Of a DNA stretch of 64,000 nucleotides, positions 1-8,690 are shown piece after piece. Numbering within the stretch: the first letter of the stretch is position 1; every line of letters begins with the position of its first letter. Both the position numbers and the translations under genes were made by a program. This DNA comes from CAVTWS01 sp963738445 (GTDB lineage: Bacteria > Actinomycetota > Acidimicrobiia > Acidimicrobiales > SHLQ01): NCBI GenBank assembly GCA_963738445.1, contig CAVTWS010000024.1:1-64000 (forward strand), given 5' to 3'. The notes under the pieces were generated by a model. The model was not told where the DNA came from, did no database searches, and was given only the letters and a program-made list of their open reading frames with translations.

Positions 1-300
1 CCACGTCGAGCCCAGCGTTTTCAAGGGATCGCGGGCTTGTCGGACAGGGCCGAACAGTGTCCGGAACTGCGTTCGCGCGCGAACGCCGAGTGCCCGACCG
101 CCGTCCAGGGAGGCGTCGAGTCACGCGTGCCGAAAGGATGACCCCCTGCTCATTCAGCAGGGGGCCCGCGGATAAACAGTGGCAGCCAGAGCAGCCAGTG
201 GCTGAGCGTGCTCCCGTGCAATCTTCTAGCAGCGCATGCTGCGTCGGCACGCACAACCGATGCCTGATTCTCCAACGCGTGGCCGCGGCTGCTCCCCGGG
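1..300. other. No supported gene
   Basis: No reading frame here has a recognisable product. The few frames that stay open are short and arginine/proline-rich, as expected for noise in high-GC DNA. It is probably mobile-element debris, since the next bases are transposase remnants. Confidence 0.4.
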
Positions 301-827
301 ATGCGGGAGTGGCGGACCCGGTTCGCGCAGGATCGTCTTGACGGGCTGGTCGACGCCCTCGGCCACACAGTCCGGGGCGCGGCCACCGGACCAGCGAAAC
401 ACGGGGCTACGACGCCGGCAAGAAGATCTCGGGCCGCAAGTACTTCGGGATCGTCGACACCCTCGGGTTGTTCATGGCGGTCACCGTCGTGGCCGCTTCG
501 ACCAGCGACAACGCCGGCGGGATCGTCGTCGCTGACAGCGCGCGGGCCCGGTCAAGTCGACTCGCCAAGCTCTGGTGCGACGCCGGTTTCAAGACCGCGT
601 TCATCCGGCACCGCCACGTCGCAGTCGAGGTCGTCAACAAGATCCACCCCCACCGGCTCGAACCACTCCCGCGGCGCTGACTCGTCGAGCGATCCTGGTC
701 CTGGATCATGAATCACCGCCGCCTACAAGACGACTATGAACGCGACCCACGCGTCACCGAATACTTCGTATGGGCCCCCCACACTCGGCACCTCCTCCGC
801 CGACTCACCGAACCAACCACCCCCTGA
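301..827 (+). pseudogene. Degraded transposase remnants (IS630-like scrap, then 5'-truncated IS5-family transposase)
   Basis: Two scraps are visible. Around 301-360 the translation MREWRTRFAQDRLDGLVDAL resembles the DNA-binding part of IS630-type transposases. From 405 to 827 one frame encodes the C-terminal half of an IS5-family (IS427-like) DDE transposase: GYDAGKKISGRKYFGIVDTL, then after a TGA at 678-680 the conserved tail LVERSWSWIMNHRRLQDDYE. In intact relatives a Trp sits exactly at that stop (RRW-[LV]VER), so the gene carries a TGG to TGA nonsense change and also lacks its N-terminal half. No terminal repeats were found. It is almost certainly inactive. Confidence 0.7.
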
Positions 828-1403
828 ACGCTCGGGCAAAACGAGGGCGACAGCCTCTAAGAGAACTCAACGAATAGCTCGCCGCAAACAGACGTAGAAT
901 CAGCCGTATCCAGCACCAATGACAAACAGGCAGTATGGCATCCCGCAGCCAACTCTAGCGGGAGCTCGAAGGTCAGAACCTCAGACAGCGAAAAGTCGAC
1001 CGACGGCACAGCCGTGGTGGACACGCTCTCCAGCTCCAGGGCCGGCGCCGGTAGCGATGACTCAAGGACCAGCCATTCGGCCGCTAGGACGCCGGCCGGC
1101 AACAACGTGCCAATCAGCAACGACGGACCCAAAGCACCGTCGACATCTCCGAGGCCAGTCATAACGGCGGACACCGCATCGCCACCTCTGGCGCCTTCGG
1201 GCTCAAACTCCAAGGAGACACTCGGCTCCAACACGAGTCCCACCAGCAACGCATCAGCCGAGCGACCGTCACTTAGTAAGCCTGAGCATAACGTACGATC
1301 CGTGCTCCCAACATCCACTGACACTGGAACAGGAAACTCGCCTTCAAACTGTGACGAGGATTGGTTGGCCTCATCACCCGAACATGACACTGAGGCGACC
1401 AAA

Positions 1404-1411
1404 AGCAAAGC
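1404..1411. repeat. Target-site duplication of the ISL3 element (left copy)
   Basis: AGCAAAGC directly abuts the left terminal repeat and is identical to 2829-2836. Eight bases is the usual duplication length for the ISL3 family. Confidence 0.85.
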
Positions 1412-2828
1412 GGCTCTTCGGATTTCAGCGGGGCGTGACGGTGTCGAGGAGGTCCCAGTTGGGTCGTCCGGCGTAGAGCAGGGTCCGGATCCGGTAGTGG
1501 CGGAAGTGGCGTAGTCCGAAGCCGACGCGTTTGATGCGCTTGATGAGGTTGTTCGTCGCTTCGGTGGGTCCGTTGGTGACGCGGGCGGTGTGCCAGGCGA
1601 CGATGTGGTTGCGCCAGCGTCGCAGCGTGCCGGCTAGGGACCGGACCTCGACGGGCATCGTGTCGTCGGCCATGTCGGCGATGAGCTCGTCGATGTAGAC
1701 GCCGGCGGCGGCGGGGTCGTCGATGGCGTACAGGCCCCGCACGGTCTCTTTGGCGTGCCAGGCCATGCGGACCTCGCCTTTGGGGTCGCCGGCTTCGAGT
1801 AGGCCCATGAGCTTGGCGTCGCCGGCGGCGTCGAGGTCTTCGTGGCTCTTGGTCAACAGCCGCCGGCTCCGATACAGCGGATCGGCCTTGTGTCCTCGAT
1901 GGCCGAGCGTCTCGTTCTGGACCCGGCGCCGGCATAGGTCAAGCATCGAGTTCGCGTGTTTCACCACATGAAACGGATCGGCGACCTGGACGACGTGGCC
2001 GAGGCTGTCGTCGAACACCTTGCGGTAAGGGCCCGACATGTCCAACACACCCCATCGGATCCCGGCCCGCCATGGGTGGGGCTGCTCGTCGATCCACTCT
2101 GAGACCTTGGCGGCGGTGCGGCCCTCGACGATCTCGACCAGCCGGGCCGGGCGGCCCGGGCCGCCGACATCGACCACCGACGTGGCCCACGCCTTGTGGT
2201 GACGGGGCCCGCGGCGCACGAACAACGTCTCATCAAGCCCCACCGCCTCGACCGCTCCGACCCGGTCCACGTCAGCTTCCAGCAGCGCCTCGCCGTACGC
2301 GACCACGGCGTCGTTGACGGTGTGCCAATCACAATGCAGCTCACCGGCGACGTCGGACACCGCCCGACCGAGACGCCCGACCTGAATGGTCGACCACCTC
2401 CCAGCCCGGGCCGTCAACACCGCCCGCGGCGCCGCAATGCGCTCATCGAGGACCGTCCACGACCCCGCCTCACACACCCGGTCACGACACCACATCCGCA
2501 GCTTGTGCACCACCAGCCGGGTCGGCCGCCCGAAACACGGCAGATCCACCAACGTGACCGCCGTGCGGTCCTTCACCGACGCCTGACCCCCGCACTCAGC
2601 ACACCAGCGCTGCTCGACCCGGGAACGGACATGGATCCGTAGCGGCCCACCCGCCACGTCCTCCACGGCCAGCACTTCGACCTCGGGCAAGCCGACCAGC
2701 AGCTCACACATGCGCGTAGGGTTCGTCTCCACAGGGGCTCTCCACGATCGGCGTCTGTCGCAAGCACCGATTCTGTTGAGCCCCTGTACCGCGCACGCGG
2801 ACCCCGCCCCGCTCAGATCCGAAGAGCC
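1412..2828 (-). mobile_element. Complete ISL3-family insertion sequence
   Basis: The element is 1,417 bp long and carries one transposase gene on the minus strand. Its ends are 24-bp inverted repeats (1412-1435 and 2805-2828, beginning GGCTCTTCGGAT) that match at 22 of 24 positions. Identical 8-bp copies AGCAAAGC flank both ends. Intact repeats, target duplication and transposase all indicate a recent, potentially active insertion. It interrupts a small gene whose frame is restored when the element is removed. Confidence 0.9.
1425..2711 (-). CDS. ISL3-family transposase
   Basis: This 428-residue protein catalyses movement of the surrounding element. The N-terminal zinc-binding region has Cys37-x2-Cys40 and Cys75-x4-Cys80. 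The DDE catalytic triad is readable as Asp160 (GLDETLF), Asp224 (VLDMSGPY) and Glu384 (GPTEATNNLIKRIKR), the last motif being a family signature. The frame stays open further upstream to 2927, but that part crosses the terminal repeat and host DNA, so the start is placed at ATG 2711 (MCELLVGLPEVEVLAVED). Length and motifs are complete, so the enzyme should be functional. Confidence 0.92.
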   Translation of the reverse strand: MCELLVGLPEVEVLAVEDVAGGPLRIHVRSRVEQRWCAECGGQASVKDRTAVTLVDLPCFGRPTRLVVHKLRMWCRDRVCEAGSWTVLDERIAAPRAVLTARAGRWSTIQVGRLGRAVSDVAGELHCDWHTVNDAVVAYGEALLEADVDRVGAVEAVGLDETLFVRRGPRHHKAWATSVVDVGGPGRPARLVEIVEGRTAAKVSEWIDEQPHPWRAGIRWGVLDMSGPYRKVFDDSLGHVVQVADPFHVVKHANSMLDLCRRRVQNETLGHRGHKADPLYRSRRLLTKSHEDLDAAGDAKLMGLLEAGDPKGEVRMAWHAKETVRGLYAIDDPAAAGVYIDELIADMADDTMPVEVRSLAGTLRRWRNHIVAWHTARVTNGPTEATNNLIKRIKRVGFGLRHFRHYRIRTLLYAGRPNWDLLDTVTPR

Positions 2829-2836
2829 AGCAAAGC
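2829..2836. repeat. Target-site duplication of the ISL3 element (right copy)
   Basis: AGCAAAGC, identical to 1404-1411, immediately outside the right terminal repeat. Confidence 0.85.
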
Positions 2837-2874
2837 GCGAATCGTCGACGGCACGCGAGACAAAGGCCATTGCA

Positions 2875-3399
2875 TCAAAGACCACCCCTAGCCAGGGCGT
2901 CCGCCAACGGAACACCAAATCGAGCAAGCGTACGCCTAAGCGAATTCGCGTTGTGATGTACGTATGTCAACGTGCTCATCACGGCCACATCACCGTCGAT
3001 CGCAGTATCATCCAGCTCCTCGAGACGAAAGAATCCGGCCGTAAAGCCGACCAGCGAACGGTACGACGAGGAAATCGACAGTCGCGGCACCATTACACCG
3101 GCCAGGGAAGGCGGAATCTCGGCCTCCTCGACACCATCGACGATCACCTCGTCCCACCTCAAGCAGGTCACTCCCTCCTCAAGGACCGCCGCCCATTCTA
3201 CGATCGCCGTTGCACCTGGAAACCGGCTGGCCTTCCGTAGATACGAATCATGCTCAATGCTTGTGACGAACGGGGGCGCTGGTTGGAGGCACTGGTGCCC
3301 CATCAAGCCGTCCAGTATCAAACTGGGAAAGTCGGGACCAACGACGGGGCCTACGCAGTATATGGTCTCTATCGCGTCTCTGTTATCGCTAGCACACAA
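2875..3399 (-). CDS. Hypothetical protein upstream of the IS-disrupted gene
   Basis: A 174-residue frame with no family recognised. It begins at TTG 3399, the only start after an in-frame TGA at 3405, and ends in a TGATG overlap with the split downstream gene. The middle is acidic with aromatic residues (WAAVLEEGVTCLRW) and there is no clear signal peptide or membrane segment. It overlaps the preceding 67-residue frame by 11 nt. Either the three frames form a small operon, or the first two are one gene broken by a frameshift. GC content is visibly below that of the surrounding chromosome. Coding status is moderately supported by the tight junctions only. Confidence 0.4.
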   Translation of the reverse strand: MCASDNRDAIETIYCVGPVVGPDFPSLILDGLMGHQCLQPAPPFVTSIEHDSYLRKASRFPGATAIVEWAAVLEEGVTCLRWDEVIVDGVEEAEIPPSLAGVMVPRLSISSSYRSLVGFTAGFFRLEELDDTAIDGDVAVMSTLTYVHHNANSLRRTLARFGVPLADALARGGL

Positions 3400-3592
3400 G
3401 CTTCAACACCTCGCTTACGTAGGTGGCCCACTGCTCTGCACGTCCCCCAGACCACTCAAGCAGACTCACCACGCCGGCGAGGCTCACGCCGAATGACGGC
3501 AGGCTGAGCGCGAGGCTGGCCTGGGCGAATCCGAAATGTCCAACCGAAATGTCGTCGTGCCCGAATCCACGATGCGACCAATCAACCTCCAT
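3389..3592 (-). CDS. Short hypothetical protein
   Basis: A 67-residue frame (ATG 3592) reading towards the ISL3 element. The frame is open upstream to the end of the IS256-type element near 3656, so this may be the 3' remnant of a longer gene cut by that element. No domain was recognised. The C-terminal half is mildly hydrophobic and then Trp/Glu-rich (LLEWSGGRAEQWATYVSEVL). Low confidence that it is expressed. Confidence 0.25.
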   Translation of the reverse strand: MEVDWSHRGFGHDDISVGHFGFAQASLALSLPSFGVSLAGVVSLLEWSGGRAEQWATYVSEVLKLVC

Positions 3593-3656
3593 GCCTAGAA
3601 CGAATCGTCGTCGTCGACCCAGGTATGCATCATCAACAGAGGATGTCCCGAGTTCC

Positions 3657-5085
3657 GTGGAACTTGGGTGGCGGCCCTGTGATGTTCAGGCTGCTACCTC
3701 CTCATTATGACGTGGCCCTGTGACAGTGCGGGTTGTGTGTGCGTCGAGGGCCTTGCGGAGTGCGGCGAGGTGGAGGTGGCCGTTGACGCGTCGGAACTGG
3801 TTGGCGGCTTCGCTCATCCCGGCGGCGCACCAGCGCAGCGCCATCTGGCCGTCACGCCACCGTTTCACGTTCGTGCTGTGGTCGCGGCAGATCTCGATCA
3901 TCGACTCGATGGCGTTGGTTGACCGCAGGGTCCGGGCCAGCGTGGGCGGCACACCGAGGCGGCTGACGGTGAGTGTCTCAGCGAGGCCCTCGCGCAGCGA
4001 CCCGGCCGCGCCGGGATGGGCCTTGTCGAGACTCCGGGCGAGCGCTTCGAGGGTCGCTTCGGCCTGCAACGGGTCGGGGTCGTGGTAGGCGCCGCGCATC
4101 TTGCGGGCCACTGTTGCGCCCATCGCTTTGGACAGCTTGGCCTCGACGTTGCGGATCTTGTGGAGCTGGCAGCGTTGGATGACCGGGTGGTCGAACACGG
4201 CGTTGACCGCCGAGGCGAGCGCCTTGGCGCCGTCGATCACGATCAGCGTGGGCCGGGTCACGTCCAGGCCCCGGTCGCGTAGGTCGACGAGGAGGTCCTT
4301 GACCACGGTGGCGTTCTCGGTGTCGCCCTCGACGACCCCGAGGGGATGCTTGGTGCCGTCGATGCCGATCCCCAGAGCCACGACGCAAAGGTGCCCAGCG
4401 AAGTGCACGCCGTCGATCATCAACGCCACGATGTCCAGGCTCGACAGGTCGCTCGACATGAGCTCAGCCAATGCGGTCTCGGTACGGGCCACGAACCGGC
4501 GGCTCACCGCGGAACGAGACGTCGACCGGGCGACAGCGTCGATGTCGGCGCCGACGGGTTCGAGCCCGACCTTGTAGCGGCGAGTGGAGAGCTTCGCCAT
4601 CATCTTCTCCATGGCGATCTGCTCGAGCAGGTCCGAGGTGGCGAACACCTCGTAGGCGTCGACCGAAAGCTCGCCAGACCCGTCGGTCGCCCGGACCCGA
4701 GGGCGCCGCACCGGAACCCGCCGGCCGCCCAAGATGACCGACCCGGCCTCGGTGCCGTGCCGCACCGCCGTGCGGTCCGGTTGGTGACGGCCCTTCGGGC
4801 CCGCCAGCACGGCGACGGACTCCTCCATCATCGCGCCCATCACCTGCAAGCCTGCCGCCACAGCGAGCGCCAACAGGCCTTCCTTCACTGCGGCGCCGAT
4901 CTCGGACATCGCAACGCTGACCGTGTCGGGCAACACGACGTCCCTGCCGGTCACCGCGGACGCGGCCCTCTTCTGGTAGTTCTTCTTCATTGGTGGTGGT
5001 CCCCTTCTTGTCGAGTGACTTGGCGGTCGCCCGACACCTACCAGCTGGCAGGCATCGAGCGGGGGACCGCCACCTCAAGTTCCAC
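3657..5085 (-). mobile_element. IS256-family insertion sequence
   Basis: A full transposase lies between imperfect terminal repeats. The right end (5063-5085, minus strand GTGGAACTTGAGGTGGCGGT) and left end (3657-3677, GTGGAACTTGGGTGGCGGCC) match apart from two single-base gaps. No 8-9 bp target duplication was found next to them. That would fit an old insertion or an IS-mediated deletion of the DNA that once joined the two flanks. The right end overwrites the 3' end of the STAND ATPase gene. Confidence 0.75.
3686..4990 (-). CDS. IS256-family (Mutator-type) transposase
   Basis: This 434-residue transposase has the family DDE triad at Asp193 (ALMIDGVHF), Asp253 (LIVIDGAKAL) and Glu362 (RSTNAIESM), plus the CQLHKIRNV motif between the second Asp and the Glu. 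The N-terminal 170 residues form the usual helical DNA-binding part. Length is in the normal range and no frame break is seen, so the enzyme looks intact. The start at ATG 4990 follows a GAAGGGGACC stretch that can act as a ribosome-binding site. Confidence 0.9.
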   Translation of the reverse strand: MKKNYQKRAASAVTGRDVVLPDTVSVAMSEIGAAVKEGLLALAVAAGLQVMGAMMEESVAVLAGPKGRHQPDRTAVRHGTEAGSVILGGRRVPVRRPRVRATDGSGELSVDAYEVFATSDLLEQIAMEKMMAKLSTRRYKVGLEPVGADIDAVARSTSRSAVSRRFVARTETALAELMSSDLSSLDIVALMIDGVHFAGHLCVVALGIGIDGTKHPLGVVEGDTENATVVKDLLVDLRDRGLDVTRPTLIVIDGAKALASAVNAVFDHPVIQRCQLHKIRNVEAKLSKAMGATVARKMRGAYHDPDPLQAEATLEALARSLDKAHPGAAGSLREGLAETLTVSRLGVPPTLARTLRSTNAIESMIEICRDHSTNVKRWRDGQMALRWCAAGMSEAANQFRRVNGHLHLAALRKALDAHTTRTVTGPRHNEEVAA

Positions 5086-8000
5086 GACTACCGGGACAAC
5101 CTCCGAACGCACCCCCGGTGGATTACGCGAACGTCGACACCTGGCCCGCTCAATTGCTATCGGCGCCCCAATCGATCGCCCGAGATGCGACGCGGGCGGT
5201 CCCCAATCTTCGACCCCGAACTTCCGTCGGAGTTCACCGAGCCGCTTCAGGACGCGAGGGGATCGCCGATCCGCCTTGATGGCGTTCAACAGCCCGAGCT
5301 CAGTGGCCCCTCGGCTGCGGTTCCTGTATCCGTCGACCGTGAGTTCGTATGGCGAGGTGAAGTTCAGCACAGCGTCTTCGAGACGTCGGAGTGTGGCGTC
5401 GCTGCAGCCTGCGGTGGTCGCTTCGATGAGCTGGCGCGACGCCCACGACCAGCCGTTCGAGTACCCAAGGTTCAGTGCACCCGGGTGCGCTTCGATCCAG
5501 GTAACGGCTTCGTCGGCGAACGCTGCGGGGTTCCCGCCGTATCCGGCGGCGACGATGAGCCCGATGGTCCGCAGCTCCTTATCGCGCAGCGGATCGAGGA
5601 GTGCTCGGGTAGCGTCCGGCTCCTCGTTCGCGAGAAGCGTGACTGAGTGCAAGGTTGCGTCGAGCAGTTCGTCGGCCACGTCGTGTGCTGCGCCGAACGA
5701 GTGGAGCTGCCAGACGGAGTCGGGCTTGAACGGATCGATGTCATGCTCGGCCCGTTCGTTTGCTTCGACGATCTCGGCTACCAGCGGGACCATGCGGGTA
5801 GCGAACTCGAGCGGTGCTCCGAGAGCGCTGCTGTCGATAACTCGTTCGGACCGGGAGTGGGCTTGCCGGCCGAGTGCCCCGCTTCCATCGAAGGGGTCGG
5901 TGGCACCACCTTCGAGGACCGCGGTACCTCGCCGCACGAGCGCTTCGATGATCTTGGCTGCCGACGACGGGCCGGAGCGAGGCAGGTCGTGCACGACGAA
6001 CCAGATCTCGCCATGCAGGTCCGTGTCGTAGCCACCCTCGGCGACGGATTCGATGAGACGGGCGTCGAGGTGGTTCGACCAGTTGATCGACGCTGCTCGG
6101 TGGAACCCGTGGCGCACCTTCTTCCAGAGGCTGGGTTCGACGAGTGTTGTCAGTTCCGCGATCCGCTGGCCATGGTCGGCGCACATCGGTCCTGACAGGA
6201 TCCACAAGGCCTGGGACACCTGTTCCTCGGTCCCTCGGAGGTCTCGTTCCCACATGCCGTTTCGGTCGAGCGTTTCGAACCAGGCGGCGTTGCGTCGGAG
6301 CCCGGCACCGAGTCGGCTGTACAACGGATGCGCAGGGTCGGCGCTGATGTGTTCGATGACGGCCCACTCGGCGTCGGTCGGTTCGTCGATCGTCTCGAAC
6401 AGTCCGAGTACGAGTGCCTTGAGGTGCAACCGGACCTCGTCGGAGTGCAGGAGCCAGTTCAGGTCGCTTAGGTAGCTGGGCGCGTCGGTCGATCGCTCAT
6501 ACGCGAGAACCTGTCGAATGCGTGCCCGGGAGAACAGGTCCTGGTCCCCTACGTCTCCACGGATGGTCCGGTTGCGGCCGATGAATCGTCGGGCGAACAC
6601 GTAGTCGAAGAACGTCTCGTGGAAGAACCCGACGCGGCTCGAGTCCCCGACTAGCACACCTTCGGAAATCATCCTGTCGCGGAGGGCCGCGTGCCCATCG
6701 AGGACTGCAGCGGGCAGGGTGAGGGACTTATTGGCCGCCATCGAGTCCACCACGACGTCCATAACAGCGGTCCACGCTTCCGACGGCGTGCAGGCGCGTT
6801 GCTTGTCTGCCCAGTACACGTTGTACAGGTCGGTGAGAGTCCTGGCCCCGGCTAGGTCGGTCTGTCCGGCCTTGCTGACCTCGATGTAGATGGTGAGGGT
6901 TATCGGGAGCTGCAGCAGCATGAGCAAGCGGCCGCCTCCGATGGAGGGAAGGCCGGCGAGCGTTATGGCTTCCCGGACCTGGTCTTCGGTGAGGACGGGA
7001 ACTGCGATCCGTTGGGTGTCGTCGTTGATGGCGACATTCCGGAGGCCGGTGTCGTTGTCGAGGTCGAACTGCCGGCAGGCGACGATCACCTTCACGTTCG
7101 GGTGGCTGCGTGCCTCGGTCAGGAGGCCGTCGATCAGCTCAGTCCCGCCCGGGCTTCGGCCGGAGATGACGCTGACGGCGTCGAGCTGGTCGATGACGAG
7201 GGTTGCGGGCTTGCCTCGGGCGGCCGCGGCGAGCGCTGCGACGGGTGAAGTGCCCAAGCCGAGTTCTGCGCCGAGTGCCGGGACGGTGAGAGCGGCCGGG
7301 AGTCGGTCCGCGGAGATGACCAGCGTGGGCCGGCCTTGCTCTCGGGACCAATCGATCAAGCTGGCGAGCACGACGGACTTGCCGCACCCTGCGGCACCCA
7401 GGATCGCGATTGACGCGTGATCTTCGAGCGCGGCAATCGCTGCTGCCGTTTCGGTCCGTTCGATCTGTGCACCGTTCACGAGATTGGGACGTAGGAGCGC
7501 GAGGCGGGCGGTGGCCGTCCTGTCGATCTTCGCGGCAAGGTCTGGGTCGGTGGCGAAGGCCGCTGGGGTGATGCCGCGGTCAGTCAGCCGGTCCCACACG
7601 TCGTGATTGGTGAGTTCCTTGTGGACCGAGTCCTCGACGAGTTGTCCGAGGATGTCGGCGGCAGTCTCAGGGTCCTCGACCCAGGGTCGGAGGGCGTCGA
7701 CGTTCCAGGTCTGCAGACTCGCCTCGTCGATGACGACGATCCGGATGAGGTGCAGCGCGTTGTAGGTCTGTTCGCCGGACGCCTTCCATCCTTCCCGGAG
7801 CTTCCGAAAGGCCTCCTTGTGTCCTTCGTCGTTGATGAAGCTCGCCTCAAAATCGTCGAAGTCGCGTGCTTGGCACGCTCGCTCGGTGAGCTCGGTGAGC
7901 TCGGTGACGCCGATGCTGGATACGAACGTGAAGCGTTCGCCAACCGAGCACTTGGCCCACATGGCGTCAATCACGCCGGGGCCGGTGAGGCTGGCGATGG

Positions 8001-8214
8001 TCCACTTGCCAGCAGTGTTCTGTCGTTTGGCTTGGTGCCAGGTGTGGCCGTTGCTATCAGTGATGCGGAACTCGGTCCCGGTGCCTTCGGGACCGGGGAC
8101 TTCGAAGCGGACCAACGTCGCAGAGTCTTGGAGGAGCTCGATGAGTGCGCGAACGGCCCACCGCCGCTCGTAGCGGTTTCCGATCTTGTCCGCTGGCCCG
8201 CCGGGTAGAGGCAT
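5038..8214 (-). CDS. STAND ATPase with N-terminal QxK nuclease-like domain, 3' end replaced by IS256 element
   Basis: This large protein (about 1,058 residues from ATG 8214) has a layout typical of antiphage STAND proteins. Residues 10-110 carry Glu38 and a WHQAKRQ motif near residue 60, resembling Cap4/DUF4297-like PDDEXK effector nucleases. A P-loop follows at about 270-280 (ILGAAGCGKS) with a Walker B at 337-346 (TLVIDQLDA) and a long C-terminal region of probable helical repeats for target sensing. The last 15 codons before TAG 5038 lie inside the IS256 terminal repeat, so the true C-terminus is lost. ATG 8223 is an alternative start; the frame open further upstream is low-complexity and was not used. 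Defence function is inferred from architecture and from the island and toxin-antitoxin context. Confidence 0.7.
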   Translation of the reverse strand: MPLPGGPADKIGNRYERRWAVRALIELLQDSATLVRFEVPGPEGTGTEFRITDSNGHTWHQAKRQNTAGKWTIASLTGPGVIDAMWAKCSVGERFTFVSSIGVTELTELTERACQARDFDDFEASFINDEGHKEAFRKLREGWKASGEQTYNALHLIRIVVIDEASLQTWNVDALRPWVEDPETAADILGQLVEDSVHKELTNHDVWDRLTDRGITPAAFATDPDLAAKIDRTATARLALLRPNLVNGAQIERTETAAAIAALEDHASIAILGAAGCGKSVVLASLIDWSREQGRPTLVISADRLPAALTVPALGAELGLGTSPVAALAAAARGKPATLVIDQLDAVSVISGRSPGGTELIDGLLTEARSHPNVKVIVACRQFDLDNDTGLRNVAINDDTQRIAVPVLTEDQVREAITLAGLPSIGGGRLLMLLQLPITLTIYIEVSKAGQTDLAGARTLTDLYNVYWADKQRACTPSEAWTAVMDVVVDSMAANKSLTLPAAVLDGHAALRDRMISEGVLVGDSSRVGFFHETFFDYVFARRFIGRNRTIRGDVGDQDLFSRARIRQVLAYERSTDAPSYLSDLNWLLHSDEVRLHLKALVLGLFETIDEPTDAEWAVIEHISADPAHPLYSRLGAGLRRNAAWFETLDRNGMWERDLRGTEEQVSQALWILSGPMCADHGQRIAELTTLVEPSLWKKVRHGFHRAASINWSNHLDARLIESVAEGGYDTDLHGEIWFVVHDLPRSGPSSAAKIIEALVRRGTAVLEGGATDPFDGSGALGRQAHSRSERVIDSSALGAPLEFATRMVPLVAEIVEANERAEHDIDPFKPDSVWQLHSFGAAHDVADELLDATLHSVTLLANEEPDATRALLDPLRDKELRTIGLIVAAGYGGNPAAFADEAVTWIEAHPGALNLGYSNGWSWASRQLIEATTAGCSDATLRRLEDAVLNFTSPYELTVDGYRNRSRGATELGLLNAIKADRRSPRVLKRLGELRRKFGVEDWGPPASHLGRSIGAPIAIERARCRRSRNPPGVRSEVVPVVVELEVAVPRSMPASW

Positions 8215-8501
8215 GCCTCTCATGCTCGCGCGTGCTGGCCGGAACGGGGGTGAGGCGGCCGCGGGGCGGCGGGGCGGGCGGGGCCTCGACCTCACCAATC
8301 TGTCTTGGGGAGGCACACGTTATTGGTCGTCGATCGTGTGCTACATCGGCGCGGTGGCGCCTCGGCGCTGCCGAACTCCACGTCCCGCCACCGAACGTGC
8401 TGCACGCATTCGGCGCTTCTGCGGACCCGCCCCATGCCCCGCCGCCGCTATGGCCACGCCCTAGCAACTGCCAGCGTCGTGTTGCGCAGTCGAACACGGC
8501 C

Positions 8502-8507
8502 TACCCT
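8502..8507 (+). promoter_or_regulatory. -10 box of a leaderless promoter for the toxin-antitoxin pair
   Basis: TACCCT ends 6 nt before the GTG at 8514 and there is no ribosome-binding site, which fits a leaderless transcript. No -35 element at standard spacing is obvious. Confidence 0.4.
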
Positions 8508-8513
8508 GAGCGC

Positions 8514-8690
8514 GTGAGTGACGCAGCACAGCACCGCGATGAGGCTCCTCGTGGCACTGCACTCCTGCGCGGGGATCTGACCGAGGAAGAGCTCGCCGAG
8601 GCGCCGGTCCTCGAGTCGCTCGACTCGCTGCTCATCGAGGATCTCACCGACACCGAGGACGACGCGTTCGCCGCTGCGCTCGACGCGTGA
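8514..8690 (+). CDS. Small antitoxin of a VapBC-type pair
   Basis: A 58-residue acidic protein (DLTEEELAEAPVLESLDSLL) directly upstream of a PIN-domain toxin and overlapping it by 4 nt (GTGA). Size, charge and position match the antitoxin of a VapBC-type module, in which the antitoxin binds and blocks the RNase toxin. No DNA-binding fold could be assigned, so autoregulation is not shown. GTG 8514 was chosen because a -10 box lies 6 nt upstream; the frame is open further upstream but looks non-coding there. Confidence 0.6.
   Translation: MSDAAQHRDEAPRGTALLRGDLTEEELAEAPVLESLDSLLIEDLTDTEDDAFAAALDA

Larger units (their letters stand above)
857..2875 (-). pseudogene. Small gene of unknown function split by the ISL3 element
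   Basis: Removing the insertion sequence and one 8-bp target copy joins 2875-2829 to 1403-857 and restores one 594-nt frame of 197 codons plus stop. The restored product starts MQWPLSRVRSPTIRALLLVA, a basic start followed by a short hydrophobic run and a Cys, so it could be an exported or lipid-anchored protein; the lipobox is poor. The rest is rich in Ser, Glu, Asp and Val and was not recognised. Its ATG (2875-2873) overlaps the TGA of the upstream frame (TGATG), which suggests translational coupling before disruption. GC content looks lower than in the rest of the window, fitting recent acquisition. Confidence 0.5.

Noticed and set aside
3649..5094. Target duplication of the IS256 element
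   Set aside because: The 8-9 bases outside the two ends do not match each other, so none is annotated.
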